From contig NZ_ARWB01000001.1 in assembly GCF_000384475.1 (NCBI RefSeq), forward strand, positions 3,041,039 to 3,105,038: a DNA stretch of 64,000 nt, in the 5' to 3' direction. The position numbers and the translations under genes were made by a program. This DNA is from Methylopila sp. M107. GTDB lineage: Bacteria > Pseudomonadota > Alphaproteobacteria > Rhizobiales > Methylopilaceae. This document shows, piece after piece, positions 53,480 to 62,643 of this stretch (positions within the stretch are counted from its first letter, which is position 1; every line of letters begins with the position of its first letter). Under the pieces are notes generated by a model, which made no database searches, had not been told where the DNA came from, and saw nothing but the letters and a program-made list of their open reading frames with translations.

Positions 53480-53642
53480 GCGGAGTCCGCTGGCGGTCGT
53501 CAATTTTGGGGCGCGTTACCGTCTCACCTACGCGATCGGCCGATATCCCACCTGCGCCTGCACTCCCGTTTATCGGCCGAGGCCGCGCGACAAGTGGCGT
53601 GGTCGGGCTGCGTCCGCCCACGCCAGATAAGGCAATTAACGG

Positions 53643-54527
53643 CTAGAGGAGCGCGCTTGACCGTCCAACTACCCTCAGCATGTCATCTGAAAAGGCCGTT
53701 ATCGGACGGTATAGAGGTGTACCGTTCACATTGACTGAGAAGTCTTCATGGCCTTCCGTTACGATGTGATCCATAAGTTCATCGTATGTCTCACTTGGCA
53801 TGTAAATCGCCGAAAAGCCCATTCTCTTATATAGCACCATTCTTCTTGGAGTCCAAAATTCGTCTGCCTCTTGGAAGAATCCAAAGCCAATCGCCTCAAT
53901 AGAATTTGCTGAATACAGCAGTCGCTCTCTGGCAGCTTGGCTTTTTACTGAAATTATGAGGTTGGTTGGAGCGCATGGGATCAAGATGTCCCCAAACGCT
54001 TTCAGGCTGCTCATTCTGCCTTCATTCAACAGCACATGGCCAGGCATCTGCCACTCGGGCCACTGCCTCTGCGGAGCAGCCATAGCTGGGATCCCTGCGT
54101 TGGTCAGCACCTCACTGCACAGCAATTCCATGATGAGCCCGCCATTGCGGGGAGTGCCGTATGGTCCGGGGTTGAACGCGTAGGCCTGAGGGTGCTGGAC
54201 GTCGAAGGCCTGCACGACGTTCTCACACGTGATCCGGACTCCCAAGGTGAGCTCGCAGAAGTGGACAGTGGCCCTCGCAGTCGGATTGATATCGATCTGA
54301 TTGAAGAGGCAAGGACACAGTCTCAGAAGGCGTTTCAGTGGCGCTCCCGCGGCCGGTGGCGCTTCAGCCACCGCGGGGTTGGTCGGAGCCCGATCAAAGC
54401 GCGCCTCGAGTTCGGCCAGGATGGCCGCCTGCTGAGCGGCCGTAAAGCGAAGGTCATCATGCGTGACAACATCGCGCCAAGTAAGCGGAGCCGCCTGAAG
54501 CGGGCAGTGAGGATGTAGGCATTCCAT
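53643..54527 (-). CDS. Putative PD-(D/E)xK nuclease-like protein
   Basis: From ATG 54527 the protein has 294 residues; a GTG at 54641 would extend it. It contains GDILIPCAPTNLIISVKSQ, which resembles the Asp...(S/E)xK core of restriction-enzyme folds, and SANSIEAIGFGFFQEADEFW. An N-terminal cysteine/histidine cluster (MECLHPHCPL) may bind zinc. The gene is clearly AT-richer than its surroundings, a sign of separate acquisition, and it lies beside attR. No methyltransferase partner is adjacent. The nuclease call rests on one motif. Confidence 0.45.
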   Translation of the reverse strand: MECLHPHCPLQAAPLTWRDVVTHDDLRFTAAQQAAILAELEARFDRAPTNPAVAEAPPAAGAPLKRLLRLCPCLFNQIDINPTARATVHFCELTLGVRITCENVVQAFDVQHPQAYAFNPGPYGTPRNGGLIMELLCSEVLTNAGIPAMAAPQRQWPEWQMPGHVLLNEGRMSSLKAFGDILIPCAPTNLIISVKSQAARERLLYSANSIEAIGFGFFQEADEFWTPRRMVLYKRMGFSAIYMPSETYDELMDHIVTEGHEDFSVNVNGTPLYRPITAFSDDMLRVVGRSSALL

Positions 54528-54759
54528 TAGGTGCACTCGCGTTGAACCGCCGGTACGGTCGCCGATTCGGCCTACGCGTTCGTTGCTTGGTTGCAGATTC
54601 CGTGGGTGGCAACACTCGAGGCGTGCTGACCAGCCAATCACCGCAATCTTAGAAGCCAGCAGCCTTGCCCGTTCATTCCGCTCAGGTGAACGAGATGGAT
54701 GGGCCCGCCGCAGGTGCTCACGCGGCCCATCACCTTTTCGAAATTAATGTCTCACACAA

Positions 54760-54764
54760 TGCTG
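54760..54764. mobile_element. attR core of the comM-inserted element
   Basis: TGCTG matches attL. TTAATGT (54744-54750) is the element-side attP arm; GGCCGCC (54772-54778) is the chromosomal attB arm. Confidence 0.75.
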
Positions 54765-55652
54765 TTCTGCGGGCCGCCGGGCGCGGGAAAGTCGATGCTG
54801 GCGAGCCGGCTGCCGTCGCTCCTGCCGCCGCTTGAGCCGACCGAGCTGCTCGAAGTCGCGATGATCCGCTCGGTCGCGGGCGAGCTTGCGGGCGGCCGCA
54901 TGACCAACCGGCGACCCTTCCGCAGCCCGCATCATTCGGCCTCCATGGCGGCGCTGGTCGGCGGCGGCGCGCGGCCGCGTCCGGGCGAGATCGCGCTCGC
55001 GCATAACGGCGTGCTGTTTCTGGACGAGCTGCCGGAATTTTCCGCGCAGGCGCTCGACGCGCTCCGCCAGCCGCTCGAAAGCGGCGAGGCGGTGATCGCG
55101 CGGGCGAACCACCGCATCGCCTATCCGGCGCGCTTCCAGCTGGTCGCTGCCATGAACCCGTGCCGGTGCGGCGGCGGGGAGGGCGGCCACGCCTGCCGGC
55201 GCGGGCCCCGCTGCGCGAGCGACTATCAGGCGCGCATCTCGGGCCCGCTGCTCGACCGGATGGACATCCGCCTCGACGTGCCGTCGGTCAGCGCCTCCGA
55301 CCTGATGCTGCCGCCTTCCGCCGAGGACAGCGCGACGGTGGCGGCGCGCGTCCTCGCCGCCCGCAGGCTGCAGGCGGCGCGCGCGGAGGCGCTCGGGCTG
55401 AAGCGCGCGACCCTCAACGCCCATCTTCCGGTCGCGGCGCTGGAGGAGGCGGCGCGGCCGGACGCGAGCGGGCGCCGCCTGCTCGGCGACGCCGCGCAGG
55501 CGCTCAGCCTCTCTGCGCGCGGCTACCACCGCGTCCTGAAGGTGGCGCGGACCATCGCCGATCTCGACGGCGCGGCGGGACTCGGCCGCATCCATCTCGC
55601 CGAGGCGCTCGCCTACCGGTCCGCCCCGGCGTCGCAGGCGCGGGCGGCTTGA
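54765..55652 (+). pseudogene. comM: comM 3' part (ATPase domain)
   Basis: The frame continues ComM from FCGPPGAGKSMLASRLPSLL (Walker A). It then has RPFRSPHHSASMAALVGGG, GEIALAHNGVLFLDELPEF (Walker B), the zinc-like CRCGGGEGGHACRRGPRCA, and the C-terminal helicase region ending RSAPASQARAA. An ATG at 54747 (SHTMLFCGPPG) could start a free ATPase-domain protein of 301 residues, but the N-terminal part would be missing. Joined with 34708-35349 it makes a complete ComM. Confidence 0.9.
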
Positions 55653-55655
55653 GCT

Positions 55656-57323
55656 TCAGGCGTCGCTTCGCGTGATCGGGGCGTCGAGTCCGCCCAGGCG
55701 GAACCACCGATAGCCGTAGCCCTCGATCGGAAAGGTGTGGCGGCCGTCCGGTCCAGGCTTGCTGTGCCGGTCGCCGAGGACGTCGACCAGCAGGTCGTCG
55801 CCGTCTCCGTCGCCGCCGGTGCGGAACGCGACCTCGCGCGGCTCGGGATGGACGTTGTGGACCGCAACGAAGGCGTTACCCCGCCAGTCGTAGCGCAGCG
55901 CGAGCACCGCCTTGTCGCGGACCGGCAGGACGGACATCTCGCCCCAGCCGATCTCGGGAATTTCCTGCCGCATCCGGATGATGCGCTCCATCCAGTTGAG
56001 CAGGGAGTTCGGATCGCGGCGCTGCTGTGCGACGTTGACGGTCTCGAAGCCAAAGCCGCCGCCCGAGATCGCCGGAAGATAGGTCTTCTTCGCGCTCGAA
56101 AAGCCGCCATTCGCCTCGGCGGACCACTGCATCGGCGTGCGCGCGCAGTAGCGTTCGGGAAGCGAGAGGTCGTCGCCCATGGCGATCTCGTCGCCATAGC
56201 GCATCACGGGCGTTCCCGGCAGGGTGAACATCAGGCTGTAGGCGAGCTCCAGCAGCCGGCGGTCGCTCTTCAGCATCGGGGCAAGCCGCCGACGGATGCC
56301 GCGGTCGTAGAGCTGCATCGACTTGTCCGGCCCGAACGCGGCGAACACCGCCGCACGCTGGTCGTCCGTCAGCCGCCCGAGATCGAGCTCGTCGTGGTTG
56401 CGCAGGAAGACGCCCCATTGCGCCGTCGGATAGCCGGGTCTGGTCTCCTTCAGCGCCTTTGCGAGCTCGCTGGCGTCGCCGGTCGCAAGCGCCAGGAACA
56501 GGCGCTGATTGGCCCAGAAGTTGAACATCATCTGGATGCGGTCGCCGTCGTCGCCGAAATATTTCGCCGCTTCCTTCGGCACGACATTGGCTTCGCCAAG
56601 GATGACGCTGTCGCCCTTGCGCCACTGCAGGAACTCGCGGAACGACCGCAGCATGCCGAACTGCGATTTCGGCTCGAGCCCGACATCCGGGCCCTTTTCG
56701 GCGATCACGAACGGCACGGCGTCCATCCGGAAGCCCGAGACGCCGAGCTGGGTCCAGAACCCCATGATCCTGAGCAGCTCCGCCTGAACCTCCGGGTTCG
56801 AGGTGTTGAGGTCGGGCTGGAAGTCGTAGAAGCGGTGGAAATAGTAGGCTTTGGCCTTGTCGTCATAGGTCCAGGTCGTGGTCTGCACGCCCGGAAACAC
56901 CATGCCCTTGTCGGCGTTGGCCGGCTTCTTCTTCGACCAGACATACCAGTCGCGGTAGGGCGAGTTCGGGTCCGCGCGGGCGGACTTGAACCAGGGATGC
57001 TGGTCGGAGGTGTGATTGACCACAAGGTCGATCAGCACCCGCATGCCGCGCTGCTTGCAGCCGTGGGTGAACTCAACGAAGTCGCCGAGCGTGCCGTAGC
57101 GGCTGTCGACGTCATAATAGTTCGAGACGTCGTAGCCGTCGTCGCGGCCGGGCGAGGCCTGGAACGGCATCAGCCAGACGGCGGTGACGCCGAGCCCGTG
57201 GAGATAGTCGAGCCGCCGCGTCAGTCCGCGGAAATCCCCGACGCCGTCGCCGTCGGAATCCATGAAGCTCTCGACCGCCAGGCAATAGACGATCGCGTTC
57301 TTGTACCAGAGGTCGGTGATCAC
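55656..57323 (-). CDS. GH13 alpha-glucosidase/trehalose-synthase-like enzyme
   Basis: The 555-residue cytoplasmic protein has the GH13 beta/alpha barrel. Conserved motifs are LIDLVVNHTSDQHPWF (I), GFRMDAVPF with the nucleophile Asp (II), VILGEAN with the acid Glu (III) and FLRNHDELDL with the third Asp (IV). The C-terminal beta domain ends at FPIEGYGYRWFRLG. The AVESFMDSDGDGVGDFRGL start is typical of trehalose synthase and related enzymes. It would interconvert maltose and trehalose or hydrolyse alpha-glucosides. The stop lies 4 nt beyond the comM stop on the other strand. Confidence 0.82.
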   Translation of the reverse strand: MITDLWYKNAIVYCLAVESFMDSDGDGVGDFRGLTRRLDYLHGLGVTAVWLMPFQASPGRDDGYDVSNYYDVDSRYGTLGDFVEFTHGCKQRGMRVLIDLVVNHTSDQHPWFKSARADPNSPYRDWYVWSKKKPANADKGMVFPGVQTTTWTYDDKAKAYYFHRFYDFQPDLNTSNPEVQAELLRIMGFWTQLGVSGFRMDAVPFVIAEKGPDVGLEPKSQFGMLRSFREFLQWRKGDSVILGEANVVPKEAAKYFGDDGDRIQMMFNFWANQRLFLALATGDASELAKALKETRPGYPTAQWGVFLRNHDELDLGRLTDDQRAAVFAAFGPDKSMQLYDRGIRRRLAPMLKSDRRLLELAYSLMFTLPGTPVMRYGDEIAMGDDLSLPERYCARTPMQWSAEANGGFSSAKKTYLPAISGGGFGFETVNVAQQRRDPNSLLNWMERIIRMRQEIPEIGWGEMSVLPVRDKAVLALRYDWRGNAFVAVHNVHPEPREVAFRTGGDGDGDDLLVDVLGDRHSKPGPDGRHTFPIEGYGYRWFRLGGLDAPITRSDA

Positions 57324-57404
57324 GCCGCGTCAATCCCGTTCGGGCCCTTCGGGGTCTCGAACGCGACGCGGCCCTTCGCCGTTCCCTCCCGGAGCGGCGC
57401 CGCG

Positions 57405-58565
57405 CTACTTCATCAGACCGGCGCTTTTGAGCGCCTTCGAGATCGCGCCGACGATGTCGCGCTTCGAAAACGAGCCCCATGTCCGTGCGCCGTCGTCGCG
57501 CTCGGCGTTCCTGTCCGTCGCATCCTGCGCCGCGGACGGGGAGTTGATTGGAGCGGTCTCAGCCGGCGCGGCGGCCGCCGCAGGCTTGACGTCGAGCGCC
57601 CCCTTCACGCCGAAGAAATCGGCGATCCGGCGCGTCGAGGACAGGCCGACGTCCAGCATGAACGGCGCCTTGCGCTCGCCCAGCGCGCCGTCGAGCGGCG
57701 CGCCGTGGCCCATTCCCTCGATCTGGATGGACTCGACCACCGGCCGTCCGCCCGCGGTCCACACCCGCCGGCGGTGCCGGCCGATCGCGCTTTCCTGGAA
57801 ATCGTCGGGCGCGGCGCCGTGGACGTTGAGCCACTGCTCGACCAGCGCGTCGCCGTTCTTGGGCGAGACCGTCGCGTCCCGCGAGCCGTGCATGACGAGC
57901 ACCCGAGGCCAGGGACCGTCGCCAGGCGAAGCCGTGCGCACCTGATCGCCGAGCTCGGCCGGCGATTTCTCCGCCGGCTCCGACATCGCGCGGAACGCCT
58001 CCTGCACGCTGGTCGCCGAGCCGCAGGGCAGGCCGGCGATCACCGCGCCGGCCGCGAACGTCTCCGGATAGTCGGCGAGCAGCGTCGCGGCCATGGCGCC
58101 GCCGGCCGAGAGCCCCGTGACGTAGATCCGGCCCCGATCGATGCGGTGGCTCTTCACCATGTGCTCGACCATCTCGCGGATCGAGCGGGTCTCGCCGAGG
58201 CCGCGCGCGGCGTCCGCGGTCAGGAACCAGTTGAAGCAGCCGCCGGCGTTGTTGGCGGACCGCTGCTCCGGGAACACGACGGCGAAGCCGAGTTCGCCGG
58301 CGAGCCGCGACCAGCCGGACGCCGCGTCATAGCCGGCCGCGTTCTGCGAGCAACCGTGGAGCACGACGACCAGCGGCGCGCCGTCCGGCAGGTCGTCGGG
58401 CGCATAGGCGAGCATCGACAGGGCGCCGGGATTGGGGCCGAAATCCTCGATGCTCTTGAGCGCGCTCGCGCCGCTTCCGCCGGGACGGGGACCGCGCCGC
58501 GCGGGCGTTCGCCAGCGGGCTCGGTCTCGGCTGTGGTCGACGACCACGGTATGGGCGTTCGCCAT
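57405..58565 (-). CDS. PHB-depolymerase-family esterase (extracellular-type)
   Basis: From the ATG at 58565 (GGAGAT site) the protein is 386 residues. It has an oxyanion-hole region PLVVVLHGCSQNAAGYD, the lipase box YVTGLSAGGAMA with the nucleophilic Ser, the Asp in LVMHGSRDATVSP and a His in EGMGHGAPLDG. This is the PHB depolymerase/LpqC-like esterase family acting on short polyesters or xylan acetyl groups. No clear signal peptide is visible. A linker with GxAAPAETAP leads to a helical tail (DIVGAISKALKSAG). Confidence 0.82.
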   Translation of the reverse strand: MANAHTVVVDHSRDRARWRTPARRGPRPGGSGASALKSIEDFGPNPGALSMLAYAPDDLPDGAPLVVVLHGCSQNAAGYDAASGWSRLAGELGFAVVFPEQRSANNAGGCFNWFLTADAARGLGETRSIREMVEHMVKSHRIDRGRIYVTGLSAGGAMAATLLADYPETFAAGAVIAGLPCGSATSVQEAFRAMSEPAEKSPAELGDQVRTASPGDGPWPRVLVMHGSRDATVSPKNGDALVEQWLNVHGAAPDDFQESAIGRHRRRVWTAGGRPVVESIQIEGMGHGAPLDGALGERKAPFMLDVGLSSTRRIADFFGVKGALDVKPAAAAAPAETAPINSPSAAQDATDRNAERDDGARTWGSFSKRDIVGAISKALKSAGLMK

Positions 58566-58760
58566 ATGCTTTATCTCCAATCGCAACCACGAGACGGTCC
58601 CGGGGCGACCTGATGTTGCAACGCATATAGGTATATTGCGGCGCAACAATGAGGGGCGCCGCGGTCCTATCCTGCATTTTAGTTTTGCACGTGCGGATTG
58701 AGCGGCGCGTCGTCGTCGCTTATGAACCCCGGCGATTTACCTCAAACCCCGAGGACCAGC

Positions 58761-59012
58761 ATGGCCGAAACGCCTCCCGACCACCTGTCGTCGAACCCCG
58801 ACAGCCCGTTCTACGACGAGGCGGCGCTGAACCGCGGCGTCGGCATCCGGTTCAAGGGCGCGGAAAAGACCAATGTCGAGGAATATTCAGTGTCGGAGGG
58901 CTGGATCCGGGTCGCGGCGGGCGCTGCGCGCGACAGGTTCGGTCAGCCTCTGACCATCAAGCTGAACGGGCCCGTCGAACCCTATTTCCGGGACGTCGAA
59001 ACGCAGGGCTGA
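58761..59012 (+). CDS. DUF3297 family protein
   Basis: The 83-residue protein starts MAETPPDHLSSNPDSPFYDE after GAGGACC. It has GVGIRFKGAEKTNVEEYSVSEGWIRVA, the whole-length DUF3297 pattern (glutathione-peroxidase-neighbour small protein), and GQPLTIKLNGPVEPYF. The function is unknown. It converges on the Gre-factor gene. Confidence 0.85.
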   Translation: MAETPPDHLSSNPDSPFYDEAALNRGVGIRFKGAEKTNVEEYSVSEGWIRVAAGAARDRFGQPLTIKLNGPVEPYFRDVETQG

Positions 59013-59037
59013 GGCTTGGGCGCAGGCCCGCGATCCA

Positions 59038-59514
59038 TCAGGCGATCGCCAGGATTTCGGCTTCCCCGCCCGCGAAGCTCGCAAGCTCGCCGACCGTCTT
59101 GCCCATGACCGCGCGGGCGAGCGGCGAAATGTAGGAGACCGAGCCCTTGGCGGGCTCCGCCTCGTCCTCTCCGACGATCCGGTAGGTCTGGCGGCGGCCG
59201 TCCTCCCGTTCCAGCGTCACGGTCGAGCCGAACGCGGCGCGCCCGTCGCTCGAAGGCGCGACAAGTTCGGCGCTCGCCCGCCGCGCCGAATAGTAGCGCA
59301 GGTCGCGCGCGGCGCGGGCGAGGGCGGAGCGGTCGAGATCCTGCCCGCCGGCCGCCTGGGCGGCGCCGTAGGCCGCCTTGGCGTCCGCGAGCGCGCGGTC
59401 GAGCGCCTCGAGACCCTCGCGGGTCACCAGGTTCGGATGAGACGAGATCGGCCGGTCGGGCAGATCGGCGGCGTTCGCCTCGTAATCCTGTTCCTTCGTG
59501 AACGCGACGCTCAT
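59038..59514 (-). CDS. GreA/GreB-type transcription elongation factor
   Basis: The 158-residue protein has a helical coiled-coil-like N-terminus (EGLEALDRALADAKAAYGAA) and a C-terminal FKBP-like Gre domain (AFGSTVTLEREDGRRQTYRI, GEDEAEPAKGSVSYISPLA, GKTVGELASF). Such factors help RNA polymerase restart after backtracking. It is a divergent paralog: the coiled-coil tip lacks the usual paired acidic residues at a glance, so activity may be regulatory. Confidence 0.82.
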   Translation of the reverse strand: MSVAFTKEQDYEANAADLPDRPISSHPNLVTREGLEALDRALADAKAAYGAAQAAGGQDLDRSALARAARDLRYYSARRASAELVAPSSDGRAAFGSTVTLEREDGRRQTYRIVGEDEAEPAKGSVSYISPLARAVMGKTVGELASFAGGEAEILAIA

Positions 59515-59673
59515 GGTGACGCGCAGACCTTTCGCAAAATTCTAGGCAATCACGTCCGCGGGCCGGACGAAACGAGGCGAAAGTCGAAATCCGCCAGTGT
59601 CTTGTCAAGGCTCTGGCAAGGTTGGCGTGCGCAGGATGGCGTCTCCGAAGACAGCGCGCGACGGAGCGTACGA

Positions 59674-61275
59674 GTGGCGTTCGACATTCTGGCGGTTTTC
59701 TGCGCCGTCGCGGTCGTCGGCGGCGTTGGCTTCGCGTTCGGCCGACGGGCCGCGCGGCGCGGCGACCGGCGCGTGGCGCCGAGCGGCGCGGCGGACAGCG
59801 GCGAACTCGTCGACGCGGCCCATGAGATGCGGACGCCGCTCAGCGGCGTGATGGGCGCCGTCGATCTGCTGCTCGACACGGGGCTCGCGCCCGACCAGCG
59901 CACCTACGCGCGCGCCATCCAGAATTCCGCCGACGCGATGCTGCGGCTCGTCGACGATCTGCTGGGCGTCGCCGCAGATGGCGGCCCGCGCAACGCCATG
60001 CGGGCCGACACCATCGATGTCGCGGGCCTGATCGAGGAGATCGCCGAGCTGCTGGCGCCGCGCGCGCAGGCCAAGGGGCTGGATTTCGCGGCATTGGTCG
60101 CGGAGGGCGCGCCGGCCGAGATCGTGGGCGACGCGGGCCGCCTGCGCCAGATCCTGCTGAACCTCGCCGGCAACGCGATCAAGTTCACGGCGAAAGGCGG
60201 CGTCGGCCTTCGCGTCGAACGGAGCGACGCCGGCCTGGCCTTCAAGGTCGTGGACACCGGGCCGGGCTTTCCGGCCAAGCAGGCCGAACGGCTGTTCCGG
60301 GAATTCGAGCGCGCGACGGACGCGGCCGCCGACGGCGCGGGCCTCGGCCTGCCGATCAGCCGAAAGATCGCCGAGGCGATGGGAGGCGCCCTCACCGGAC
60401 ATGCAGAACCCGGACTTGGCGCGACCTTCACACTGACGCTGCCATGCTGGGCGGCCGACGCCGCGTCGGGCGCGGAGCCCCTTATGCGCCGCCGCGTCGC
60501 CGTCGTGTCCGACGCCGTGTTCAGCGGGCCGTGGCTCGTCGAGTGGCTGGGCGCGCGCGGGGCCTCGGCCCGGCTCGTCTCGTCCGCGGCCGTGCGGGCC
60601 GATCCCGCGGGGGCGCTCGCCTCGATCCGGCCGCACGTGGTTGTGATCGACCGCTCGGCGGGCGACATGGCGGAACTTGCCGATCTCGCGCGGCGATGCG
60701 GCGCGGACGAGGTCGTGATGATGCTTTCGCCGGCCGAGCGCAAGGCGCTCGCGAGCCTCGCCGACGACGGATTCGACGCCTATCTGGTCAAGCCGCTGAG
60801 GGCGGTGTCGGTGCTCTCCGTGCTCGGAGGGGCCCAGACGGCGGCGCGCCTCGCCGCGGCGCCCGAAACCGTGGCGTTTCCGAAAGCGGGCGGCCTGAAG
60901 GTCCTGGTGGCCGAGGACGATCCGGTGAGCGCCCTGATCGCGCTCGCGCATCTGTCGCGGCTCGGCCATGCGTCGATCCATGTCGCGGACGGCGTCGCGG
61001 CGGTCGCGGCCTACGAGGCCGAAAGCTTCGACATCGTGCTCGTGGACATGCGCATGCCGCGGCTCGACGGCGCGGGGGCCGCGGCCCGCATGCGCGTCGC
61101 CGAAGCCGCCTCCGGCCGGGCGCCGGCGCTGATCGTCGGGCTGACCGCGGAAGGGCCGGGCGCGGGCGGCGAGCGCCATGGCGAGATCGACCACATGCTG
61201 ACCAAGCCGCTCGACCGGCGCGCGCTCGAGGCGCTGCTGGCGCCGCTCCGGCGCGAGGTCGCCGAGACCGCCTGA
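59674..61275 (+). CDS. Hybrid histidine kinase (HisKA-HATPase-receiver)
   Basis: The GTG at 59674 gives 533 residues. One membrane helix (ILAVFCAVAVVGGVGFAF, 4-22) is followed almost at once by the H-box AAHEMRTPLSG with His50. The ATPase domain shows NAIKFTAKGG (N box), DTGPGFP and GLGLPISR. A degenerate receiver-like segment (about 275-400) precedes a full receiver domain with Asp458 in VLVDMRMP. With only a membrane helix as input region, it may sense through another protein. The target regulator is not adjacent. Confidence 0.85.
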   Translation: MAFDILAVFCAVAVVGGVGFAFGRRAARRGDRRVAPSGAADSGELVDAAHEMRTPLSGVMGAVDLLLDTGLAPDQRTYARAIQNSADAMLRLVDDLLGVAADGGPRNAMRADTIDVAGLIEEIAELLAPRAQAKGLDFAALVAEGAPAEIVGDAGRLRQILLNLAGNAIKFTAKGGVGLRVERSDAGLAFKVVDTGPGFPAKQAERLFREFERATDAAADGAGLGLPISRKIAEAMGGALTGHAEPGLGATFTLTLPCWAADAASGAEPLMRRRVAVVSDAVFSGPWLVEWLGARGASARLVSSAAVRADPAGALASIRPHVVVIDRSAGDMAELADLARRCGADEVVMMLSPAERKALASLADDGFDAYLVKPLRAVSVLSVLGGAQTAARLAAAPETVAFPKAGGLKVLVAEDDPVSALIALAHLSRLGHASIHVADGVAAVAAYEAESFDIVLVDMRMPRLDGAGAAARMRVAEAASGRAPALIVGLTAEGPGAGGERHGEIDHMLTKPLDRRALEALLAPLRREVAETA

Positions 61276-61419
61276 CGGCCTCCTCCGCCCGCGTGACGAA
61301 TGCGTGACGTCACATCACCGTCGACAGATCGTGATGTCGTCTTTGGCGAACCCGAGCGATTCCCGTCGCTCCGCGACGGCGGACGCGATAGGACGGGCAA
61401 ACCGCGCCGGAGGCGCCCC

Positions 61420-62463
61420 ATGACGTCCCATCGTCCGCCCCAGACCGGTCCCGGCGCCATCGTCGGCCGCATCCGTTCCCACCGCCACGCGGCGGCGCTC
61501 GGTCAGGTCAAGGGGTTTTCGATCACGCCCAAATGGGGGTTCGGCAAGCCGAGCCGCGACCGGCTGGAAGCCTCCGCCGGGCTGCTGCAGAAACCGCTCG
61601 GCCGCATCGGCGGGCTGGAGCTTCGCCTCGCCGAACGCCCGCGCGACGTCAAACACGCCCAGCGCCTGCGCTACCGCGTGTTCTTCGAGGAGATGTCGGC
61701 GGTCGCCGACCCGATCGCAAAGCTCTGGCGGCGCGACATGGACCTGTTCGACGCCGTCTGCGACCATCTCGTGGTCACCGACCACGCCGCGCAGGGCGTC
61801 TCGCTCGCCGCCACCCTGCTCAACGGCATGAAGGGGTTTGCGGTCGAGGGGCAGGGCCCGGTCGCGGCGCTGAAGCAGAAGCCCGCGGTGGTCGGCACCT
61901 ACCGGCTGCTCCGCCAGTCGGTCGCGGACCGCGCCTTCGGCTTCTACTCGGCGGGCGAGTTCGGCGTCGAGCCGCTGATCGCCCGACATCCCGGCCTCAA
62001 CTTCCTCGAACTCGGCCGCTCCTGCGTGCTGAAGCCCTATCGCGACAAGCGCACCGTCGAACTGCTGTGGCACGGCATCTGGGCCTATGTGCTCGCCCAC
62101 AAGGTCGACGTTATGATCGGCTGCGCGAGCCTCGAGGGCGTCGATCCCGAAAAGCTCCGCCTGCCGCTGTCCTACCTGCACCATTTCCACCCGGCGCCCG
62201 CCGATTGGGCGGCCGGCGCGCTGCCCGAGCGCCGCGCGACGTTCGACCTGATGGCGAAGGAAGACATCGACCTCCGCGCCGCGCTGCGCGCGCTTCCGCC
62301 GCTGATCAAGGCTTACTTGCGCCTCGGCGCCTATGTCGGCGACGGCGCGGTGGTGGACCGCGAATTCGGCACCACGGACGTGCTGATCATCCTGCCGAAG
62401 ACCGCGATCAACCCGAAATACGTGGATTATTACGGCGGCGAGGCCGAGCGCCACGCGGCGTGA
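61420..62463 (+). CDS. OlsB-like GNAT-fold acyltransferase
   Basis: The 347-residue protein starts after GGAGGCG and has the ornithine acyl-ACP N-acyltransferase/hemolysin-like fold: LRYRVFFEEMSAV, DHLVVTD, VVGTYRLLRQSVAD, SAGEFGVEPLI, LGRSCVLKPYRDKRTVELLW and FHPAPADWAAG. OlsB makes lyso-ornithine lipid from ornithine and acyl-ACP. The acceptor is not proved here, and no olsA neighbour is seen. Confidence 0.78.
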   Translation: MTSHRPPQTGPGAIVGRIRSHRHAAALGQVKGFSITPKWGFGKPSRDRLEASAGLLQKPLGRIGGLELRLAERPRDVKHAQRLRYRVFFEEMSAVADPIAKLWRRDMDLFDAVCDHLVVTDHAAQGVSLAATLLNGMKGFAVEGQGPVAALKQKPAVVGTYRLLRQSVADRAFGFYSAGEFGVEPLIARHPGLNFLELGRSCVLKPYRDKRTVELLWHGIWAYVLAHKVDVMIGCASLEGVDPEKLRLPLSYLHHFHPAPADWAAGALPERRATFDLMAKEDIDLRAALRALPPLIKAYLRLGAYVGDGAVVDREFGTTDVLIILPKTAINPKYVDYYGGEAERHAA

Positions 62464-62643
62464 ACTCTTCCAGCGCTCGCGCCGGAAGAGCGCTTTCCGC
62501 CACCGCAACATAAGCGCCGCCTTTTGCGCCCGAGGCCTGCGTCGTCCTGCTGCGACGCCGCGTCGCCTGATCCTGGAACGGCGCGTGCTACAAGGTTTCC
62601 GCATTGAAGCGCCGGCGTGATGACGCCCCGCGCGGGACCGCCG

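Larger units (their letters stand above)
35350..54764. mobile_element. 19.4-kb integrative mobilizable element inserted in comM
   Basis: The left border follows comM codons GGHNLL and the right border precedes FCGPPGAGKS, so removing this segment restores the reading frame exactly. Cargo: a serine integrase next to attL, EcoRII-like restriction-modification, rolling-circle Rep, MobA/MobL relaxase with a small accessory gene, a DotA/TraY-like protein, small unknown genes, and a nuclease-like gene near attR. No full type IV secretion system is present, so the element would need a helper to transfer. Codon use and local GC content vary more than in the flanks. Confidence 0.9.

Noticed and set aside
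55737-58613. Very long plus-strand open frame opposite the GH13 and esterase genes
   Set aside because: It is a composition shadow crossing two genes and their gap; the minus-strand genes have clear catalytic motifs.
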